Source: Limnanthes douglasii subsp. nivea (Eukaryota; Streptophyta; Magnoliopsida; Brassicales; Limnanthaceae). From it: a DNA stretch of 64,000 nt. Position 1 is the first letter of the stretch, and the number at the start of each line of letters is the position of its first letter. The position numbers and the translations under genes are program-made. The stretch lies in assembly GCA_036936605.1 (NCBI GenBank), contig JAUPFV010000001.1:169718643-169782642 (forward strand), given 5' to 3'. Below, in pieces: positions 57,379-64,000 of this stretch. Below the pieces are notes generated by a model, which was not told the DNA's origin, did not search any database, and saw only the letters and a list, made by a program, of their open reading frames with translations.

Positions 57379-57947
57379 ATGTTTGTAATAGTTTTTTGCT
57401 ATTTTGTATTGTAATTTGAAAACATTTGTACAACTCCTAGCCCGCAAGAGGTATAAACTGTGAACGGCTATATTATCCAAAAATGACTTTACCTTTTATT
57501 ATAATAACAACAACTGTATTATGAAATACTTATAACTTCATAAGATCTAATTTTGGTTTAAAAAATAATAACAAACACTTGTAAAATCTAAAACCAAATC
57601 ACAATAGTAATCAAAATGTAATATTAAAATTATAACCATAGAATTTGTAATATTTTAACATGATAAGATATAGTTTTGCTTTGTATTAGATCTAAAAGCA
57701 TAATAATAATATTCAAAATGTGATAATAACATAAGTAATATTTAAAATTTTGGACTATATAATAATTACAACACTTAAAATATTAATAACCAAAACAAAT
57801 TAATATTAACAAAAATGTAATAATAATTCTATTATAATATGCAATATCTCAATATTTTTTAAATATAACATTTTGGTTATAAAATAAATAAAACATTTAT
57901 AATATTTACCAATAAACCGTGGTTTTTTACAAATAAACCGTGGTTTC
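57379..57947. other. AT-rich internal hAT sequence
   Basis: Over 80% A+T by eye. No ORF or repeat beyond a twice-seen AATAAACCGTGG next to the right array. Confidence 0.6.
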
Positions 57948-58067
57948 GCAGTCCTGCCGGGTTGCAGTCCTGCCGGGTTGCAGTTCTGGCGGGTTACTCC
58001 TTATGCGGTCCTGACGGTCTGGCGGTCCTAACGGTTTGCGGTCCTGCCAGTTTGCAGTCCTAATGGG
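57948..58067 (+). repeat. Right subterminal array of 16-bp units, same orientation as left
   Basis: Three units like GCAGTCCTGCCGGGTT, the spacer ACTCCTTAT, three more divergent units, then GCAGTCCTAAT. The order matches the left array (52471-52569) read in the same direction. Confidence 0.9.
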
Positions 58068-58147
58068 TCAGTTTCGCAGGTAAACCGTCAGTTCTTAAAG
58101 AGGTTGTCAGCTTTGAACCGTGGTTCCAGAACCATTTGCCACCCCTA

Positions 58148-58811
58148 GATAAAGGCAAAGTGAGGTTAATTAGTATAAATTAGATTGATTCGAATATAAT
58201 TTGAGTTCGATTTGTGATTCGAGTTGGGTGTGATTAATGATAGTGTGTTATTCTCGGATCTCTTACTGTCTCGATTAGTGAGATTTATTGTTGCTGGAGG
58301 CTAGACTGGAAGGTAAACCACCACTTTTTTATTGGGGAGCAAACAGCTACATGAGTGAGACATAAATCATCAACCACTAAAAAAAGGAATATCAATAGAA
58401 ATATTCAAAATGTGTTTTTGGAAGAAAACAATGGCATCTCAATTTCGGAAAGCTTGCATCTTTTTCGATCACCCTAAAAAAGGCAGAAGAACAAGAACAA
58501 GCTTTCACAACCATCTCTAATCTCCATGGATTATTAATGGTGTGTGTGGCATGTGGTCGTTGCTCGACAAGTACAATCCTCTAACAACAACTCTCCTCTT
58601 TTCAACGATTCTTGATCTTCCTCTTAATGTTCAGATTTTGTAATCCTCTGTTTTTTCTTCACATCCCAATCTAATCCAACCCATGTGATATCATAAGATT
58701 CACCGTGTGCTTATTATTACTTAATTATACTTGCTTATCTATAAAAAAGGTGGTTCAGTATATCGATGGATAACGGGTAAAAAATAAAGGGAACTTATAT
58801 CGTGGGTCACT
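58148..58811. other. Unassigned DNA between hAT and right inverted arm
   Basis: Probably the interior of the inverted-arm element, split by the hAT (left counterpart 52149-52409). No coding sequence recognised. Confidence 0.5.
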
Positions 58812-59203
58812 AGTATTAAATGAGACAAAATAATTAATGGCTCCGGTTAAATTATATTAAATGGATCTGGTTAATTTAAAAGTAAAATAAATAAATATTA
58901 AATGTAAAATTTTAAAAGGTAAATAAAGTTACGTAAAAAGTTAAAGTAAAAAAGTAAAAAGTTAAGGTAAAAAGTAAAAAGAATAAAACAAGGGTATTTT
59001 GAGTAGGTATGGATGAGTGAACATATTTGGAACAAAGATCAATAAATTTGGATGACATGTGTTAGCACCACGTTAACTTTCACGCGCTAGTGGTCCAAAA
59101 TGTAACATTTTAAAAGAATAGTGATTCGTTTTGGGACGAAAGAACCTTAGTGGTACGAATACAACATGTGTCAAATACTGGTGACTTGATATAGTTTGTA
59201 GCC
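58812..59203. repeat. Right inverted arm
   Basis: Begins AGTATTAAATGAGAC and ends ATAGTTTGTAGCC; inverted partner of 51762-52148. Confidence 0.85.
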
Positions 59204-59615
59204 TTAGTTTTGTTGAAAATTGAGTTAGACTATTCTTTGATCAGATGAATCTTCTCTTTCATTGGAAGAGAATTGTAAGAACAAATAAATACGATGACTT
59301 GATTTGCGATGAAAATCTTCCGTTGAAGGGTTAAAAGGTTGAGATAACCTTACAACCGATTCTTGGAAAGATCTCACAGTTACTTGAGGTAAATGTACGA
59401 AATAATTGGTTTAAAACAAATATAAGATAAAATAAAAGGTTCAACAATTTTTAAGCTTTACTATAATAATAATATTTTTTATTTCTTACACATCATAATC
59501 CTAGGATTTAGTACTAAGAGAGTGCATAAAAAGGTTAAAAAGGTTTGATTAATTGTTGCTAGATCTAGTTTAAGATTCTATTTGGGATTGATAAACTTTG
59601 ACCCAAGTATGGTGA
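59204..59615. other. Spacer between inverted-arm element and copia LTR
   Basis: No gene or repeat recognised. Confidence 0.5.
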
Positions 59616-60266
59616 TGTCATATATTATTCGAAATCGCATCAAATAATATATAACAAATCGCGGAAAAATAATTAAACCTTTTTTGTAGATTCACCTAAT
59701 AAATAAACCAAAAACCAAGAACACTTACGGGTTTGCGTGCTCCTCCATCTAGTATTCTCTTTTGTTTCTTTGCGTTCTTCAGCGATTCCGTTTATGAAAT
59801 TGAGAAACCTGCAAAATCAAATTAGTGAAGAAAGGAAATGTTTCCTGACACTAAAGGAAGTGGCTGTATTTCTGATTAGGGTTTAGGATGATGAAATTTC
59901 TAAACCTAGCCCCTTATTTATAGATTTTAGAATATGAAACCCAAAATTATCCCATTCTTTATTACTTCCTTGTGTCCGGGACCATAACCCGCTAAATTGA
60001 TAATTCAATTTATATCCCCGATTTATTAATTCAGGCTTAAGTGTTGAGATTTAGGCCCTCTTAATCACAGTATCGAAATTCACCTCGGTTAACACACTTG
60101 AGCCCATAACGCCTTTTCACCCATAGATCCAATTTAGTTATTTAAATAATTAACTCGATTACTTTTAATTTGGACTTCCTTAAGAAAATAACAGAATATG
60201 TTTATTTAGCATGTTGGTCCAAATTATTGTCAGCCGATAAATATATTAAATAAATATATCCCAACA
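59616..60266 (-). repeat. Copia 3' LTR
   Basis: On the minus strand it begins TGTTGGGATATATT at 60266. The end at ATATGACA (59616) is inferred from the TG...CA rule only, because the partner LTR is off-window. A TATA box (TATAAATAAGGGGC, minus strand, 59909-59922) lies inside. Confidence 0.65.
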
Positions 60267-60279
60267 ATCTCTCACTTGG
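60267..60279 (-). promoter_or_regulatory. Copia polypurine tract
   Basis: The minus strand reads AAGTGAGAGAT immediately before the LTR start TGTTGGG, the standard position and composition for plus-strand priming. Confidence 0.7.
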
Positions 60280-60479
60280 ACTGTCATATGCTACTCAAGA
60301 ATACTTATTCAACTTTAATGGGATCTCTATATTCATTGTCAATGGGTAAAAGGTACAACCCCGTACATGAGTGATAACAATAAAGGACTAAAGACCTTTT
60401 TCTCGTAATGTGAACCATAGGATGCAACAGTAATCATATTAACATTATCGATTAATTACTTGGGCCAATTATGGAGCGT

Positions 60480-62270
60480 GGCTTAAGAGTAATATGACTT
60501 GTAATCGTACATATCTACTCTCAAATGGTTCCTACCTTTGGAGATCCAATACAGTACAAATATCAATAAATATTTCGAAGCATATATATTCCAATAATCT
60601 TTAATGTGCACAATATTACAAAATATAACATCAGATCTTATTGCAAACTTTCCCACTGAAACTAACAATCATTTAAATCAACTACACCCATACTAATGGT
60701 GTGTCCGTGGAAAAATTTAGGAAAAACTGCCTTTGATAGGGGATCTGCTATAATGGAGTTTGTGCCGATGTGCTATATACATATCTGACCCTTCGGTACT
60801 CTTTCTTTAATAGACATAAACTTTATGTCAACGTGTTTGGATTTAGACGAGCTCCTATTGTTGTCAGAGTACTGCATCGCAATATAATCTCATGGGACCT
60901 TCGATCCCTTGTACAATGTGTAATCCGGTAACAATATTCCGTAGCCACAGTTCCTGGTTTGATGCCTCAAAGCATGCAACAAACTCCGCTGCCATAATGG
61001 ACGATGCAATTATTGTTTGTTTTACACCTTTCTAGGATATTGCACCTCCAGTCAATAAGATTATGTTGCCTGACTTGATTTTAAATCTGTTTGCGCGTCC
61101 ACCGAAATCCGAGTCGGAATACCCAATGATCTCCAGTTTATCTGACTTCTTATATGTCAACATGTGCCCCTTTGTTCCTTCCAGATATTAGAGTACTCTT
61201 TTAACCGCTTTCCAGTAATCTATTCCTTGGTTACTAACATATGTCCCCAAAATATTTACAGCAAAAGCAATGTCCGACCTAGTACAAACTTCAGCATACA
61301 TTAAACTCCCAACTGCTGAAGCATAATGGACCGTTTTCATTTTCTAAATATCAAGTTTTGTCTTAGGACATTGACTCAGACTAAGTCTGTAACCCTTTGC
61401 TATAAGGGTACTTAGAGGTTTGCAATCTGCCAATCCGTAACATTGTAACACACTTTTAATGTATTTCGTTTGTGATAATCGAAGAATACCACGAGAACGA
61501 GCTCGATATATCTAGATTCCTAACACAAAACTGGCGTCACCAAGATCCTTCATATCAAACTTGTCTGATAGAAATCTTTTGTAGTGTGTAAGAATTTGTT
61601 ATTGTTCAAGGCAAGTAATATGTCATCCACATATAATATAATAAATACAAAATTACTCCCACTGAACTTGGGACAAACAGAATCGTCAACCGAGTTGATC
61701 TCAAAGTCATAACCGACTATCACCTCAAGAAATTTGTGATACCATTAACGCTAGGCTTGGTTAAGCCTATAAATGGATTTCTTAAGCCTGCAAACCAAAT
61801 CTTTTGAGTTTCTTTCTACAAATTATTCTGGTTGCACCATATAGATCATTTTCTCAATATTACCATTGAGAAAAACAGTCTTAACATCCATCTGATGAAG
61901 CTCAAGGTCAAAATGTGCAACTAATGCCATGATTGTTCTAAAGGAGTCCTTCGTCGATACCAGAGCGAAAGTTTATTTAAAATCAATCCCTTCACGTTGA
62001 GTATAACTTTTCGCTACAAGACGTGCTTTATGTATTTCCACATTACCTAGGGAATCGCATTTGGTTTTGTAAACCCGTTTACAACCAATTGTTTCTTTCC
62101 TTTCAGGTAATGGGACAAGATCTCATACCGCATTGTCCTGCATTGATTTATACTCTTCTTTCATAGCGTCAATCCACTTTCGAGATTCAGAGCTTGCCAT
62201 GTCATGTTTGTAGGATGAGGGATCATCTACAGTTCGAGCACATAACTCATCATGATCCTGAAGATATACT
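60480..62270 (-). pseudogene. Copia RT and RNase H relic
   Basis: The RT palm motif YVDDILLA is encoded at about 61620-61645. Downstream RNase H text reads IGYSDSDFGGRANRF (about 61110-61150), GGAIS, then KQTIIASSIMAAEFVACFEA (61020-60960), matching the ADHK-type RNase H of copia elements. The upstream RT start is readable near 62150-61900. Numerous stops and shifts. Confidence 0.82.
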
Positions 62271-62275
62271 ATAAA

Positions 62276-62719
62276 TTATAGACCTATAGTACTCTTCATT
62301 TCTCTCTTGGACCTTCTTAAAGGCACTATTTCCTCTTGTTGCACTTCTTGAGGAGGTAGACTTTTTTTTCCAGTATGAACGATGTCCTTTTGATTCCCTT
62401 GTGGAATATTATCTTGAGGTTCCTCTTGTTCTACCAGGGCCATATTTGTATCTTGTTTAGAACCCTCAAGTGGAGCATCAATGTTAATTTGAGGATTAAC
62501 TTGTTCTAATGGGACCAAAATGATTGGCATTACAGCCCAATCTTTAGATATCTGAGTATCCCTATTAAAACCTTCATGAATCTCTATGGATTCTTCCTTA
62601 AAATCAACATCTGTTCCCTTATTCTTCCCCCCAAACTCAACATCCTCTAGAAACTTGGTTGTTCCTGTCTCAAATATTATACCAGCGAGGAATGTTCGGA
62701 ATAACCTATGAAGAAACAA
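62276..62719 (-). pseudogene. Copia linker between integrase and RT
   Basis: A Glu/Gln-rich, low-complexity stretch starting with TTKFLEDVEFGG and ending PLRRSKREMKST, which corresponds to the 'LRRSxRERK' motif just before the RT in copia polyproteins. No enzymatic domain. Confidence 0.8.
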
Positions 62720-64000
62720 CTAACTGTTTTTGGGTCCAGTGTCTTTTCTTGAGGTTTGTAAGGCCTCGCCTCAGCTGGGCAACCCCACACATGAAAATGC
62801 TTTAAGTTAGGCCTACATCCATTCTAAAGCTCATATGGAGTCCTAACAGTAGCCTTTATGGGTACTCGATTGAGTATATAAGCGGGACATTTGATGGCTT
62901 CCCCCAGAGAGATAATGGTAGAGATGAGTGACTTATCATGCTTCTAACCATATCTTTTAGTGTTCGGTGTCGTCTATCAGATACACCATTCATGCAAGGT
63001 GGACCTGGCATATTGTATTGAGGAACTATTCCACACTTCTCTAGGCAGTGTGCAAAGGGTCCTGGACATTGTTCACCTGACCGTCATATCCACCATATTA
63101 TTCACCACCAAGGTTAGATCTAACGGTCTTAATTTTTTTACCAAGTTGTTTCTCAACCTTGGTCTTAAAAGCTATGAACTTGTCCAAGGCCTCAGACTTT
63201 TCATGAAGAAGATAGAGGTAACCAAAACGAGAGTAGTCGTCGATGAATGATATAAAGTACCACTGCTCGTTCCACGATTCCTGTGGAAATGGTCCACACA
63301 TGTCGGTGTATATTAACTCTAGGACTTCCTCTGCTCTTTATACTCCTAACGTTTTGACTTTGGTTTGTTTCCCTTTGATACACTCGACACAAATACCAAA
63401 GTTGGAGTAATCAAGGTGGCCTAATAAACCTTCAGCAACAAGCTTGTCCATCCTATCTTTGGATATGTGACCTAGCCGCTTATGCCACAGTTTAGAAGAT
63501 CTTTCAGATTTAGTGATATTGTTTGGTGTACGTTGTGTATTCATAGAAATGTTGCGATTATTAATAGTATTCAACAAATACAAATTATCATCTTTAATTA
63601 AATTTCTATTTACAACAATCATATTATTTAGAGAGAGTGTAAAACAATTGTTTCCCATCAGACAAGAGTAACCTTGCAAGTCTAAAATTGGAAAAGAAAT
63701 TAAGTTCCTTCGAAAAGTGGGAACATACATTACATTCTCTAAAAATAATACATGTCCAGTGGAAAGTTTTCAAGAAAAATCACAAGTAGCTAAAACATCA
63801 CATGAGCTCCCGTTTGCCGTAAAAATGGATCTTTCATCCTCATTTAGCATCCTGCTCTTTGACGTACCCTGCAAAGAAACACCAACATGAGTTGTTAAAG
63901 CCGAATAAACCCACAAAGTATTTTTTTCACAGAAACTATGTTACTTTCTAAAACAACCAAAGATCTGGGAGTACATTTGCTTATCATACAAGCCCGACAT
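62720..64000 (-). pseudogene. Copia protease end, pre-integrase and integrase relic
   Basis: 63338-63730 opens with MYVPTFRRNLISF, which follows the protease, and carries the HHCC domain (WHKRLGHIS, CVECIKGKQTK). The next frame, 63098-63301, is the integrase core start (CGPFPQESWN, FIDDYSRFGYLYL, KTVRSNLGGE); the second catalytic Asp (VRSD) is Asn. A stop or shift separates the frames at about 63300-63340. Near 62970-63060 text corresponding to the Glu-containing part is degenerate. 63740-64000 holds post-catalytic protease text with TGHVLFLENVMY. Confidence 0.82.

Larger units (their letters stand above)
52410..58147 (+). mobile_element. hAT-type DNA transposon
   Basis: It is bounded by short inverted ends: TAGGGTGGCAAACGG at 52410 and, on the other strand, TAGGGGTGGCAAATGG ending at 58147. 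The (T/C)AGGGGTGGCAAA end is common in plant hATs. It contains a BED-finger/hAT transposase (55242-57378), a divergent ORF (53311-54594) and GC-rich 16-bp arrays near both ends. The flanking 8-mers TGTAGGGG and GATAAAGG match at only 4 of 8 positions, so the TSD is unproven. It sits inside the inverted-arm element. Confidence 0.85.
51762..59203. mobile_element. Element bounded by ~390-bp inverted arms, with a hAT inside
   Basis: 51762-52148 and 58812-59203 are inverted copies (about 70-80% identical) enclosing 6.7 kb. Shared text includes GTTAACGTGGTGCT/AGCACCACGTTAAC, ATCTTTGTTCCAAATA and CCATTTAATATAATTTA. Long, AT-rich inverted arms suggest a Mutator-like or foldback transposon. Outside the hAT (52149-52409 and 58148-58811) no transposase was seen, so it would be non-autonomous. 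The outer ends and target-site duplication could not be fixed. Confidence 0.65.
59616..64000 (-). mobile_element. Ty1/copia retrotransposon, 3' half, leaving the window
   Basis: On the minus strand: protease/pre-integrase (64000-63338), integrase (63301-62960), linker (62719-62276), RT and RNase H (62270-60480), PPT and 3' LTR (60266-59616). The integrase-before-RT order defines copia. The 5' LTR and gag are beyond 64000. Stops are frequent, so it is inactive. Confidence 0.9.

Noticed and set aside
52402..58155. 8-bp TSD of the hAT (TGTAGGGG / GATAAAGG)
   Set aside because: Only 4 of 8 positions agree, no better than a weak coincidence.
1..64000. tRNA, rRNA, CRISPR or host protein-coding genes
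   Set aside because: None was recognised on either strand. All longer conserved frames belong to transposable elements.

Overview
This window is AT-rich plant nuclear DNA, almost certainly from a eudicot and from a draft assembly, since there is a 100-N gap at 46563-46662. I found no ordinary cellular gene and no tRNA, rRNA or CRISPR array. Nearly everything recognisable is a transposable element: non-LTR LINEs with plant-type ORF1 (DUF4283 plus zinc knuckle) and ORF2 (endonuclease, RT, zf-RVT, RNase H), Ty3/gypsy elements of a chromovirus and of the Tat type, a Ty1/copia element, and a hAT DNA transposon inside a pair of long inverted arms.

Layout. 1-1239: 3' end of a LINE with one nonsense codon. 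1688-7245: a sister LINE, truncated in ORF1 but with an uninterrupted ORF2 and a 23-A tail, the best candidate for a recently active element. 7246-9890: AT-rich DNA with a perfect 68-bp tandem duplication. 9890-43640: a five-element nest. An old + strand LINE (halves 9890-11826 and 40923-43640) was split by a minus-strand chromovirus (11827-40922). The chromovirus was in turn split by a minus-strand LINE (12863-15924), by Tat-type element Tat1 (18776-28924), and, inside its 5' LTR, by Tat2 (31099-40289). Target-site duplications, or split reading frames that continue across the insertion, support each junction. 43640-46562: AT-rich DNA with a 30-bp minisatellite and a 473-bp tandem duplication. 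46663-51560: a decayed minus-strand LINE reaching the gap. 51762-59203: inverted arms enclosing a hAT element (52410-58147). 59616-64000: 3' LTR and pol of a minus-strand copia element that leaves the window.

Most notable biology. Both Tat elements carry, between pol and the 3' LTR, a gene on the strand opposite to gag-pol. It resembles the PF04195 'putative gypsy type transposon' domain, followed by a coiled coil and an acidic or basic tail. In both copies a TATA-like box lies about 95-105 bp upstream, and in Tat1 the gene contains an 80-bp GT-AG intron that restores the frame. Two short palindromes and a 64-bp block 95% identical between the copies follow it. The hAT element is also unusual: it holds a divergent minus-strand ORF resembling plant env-like/'putative plant transposon protein' sequences, a possible snRNA-type promoter (USE plus TATA at 26 bp), and GC-rich 16-bp subterminal repeats that are in direct rather than inverted orientation at the two ends.

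Limits: family names come from reading motifs in translation, not from searches. Identities and LTR ages are hand counts. Boundaries of decayed elements are approximate unless a TSD or LTR end is cited.
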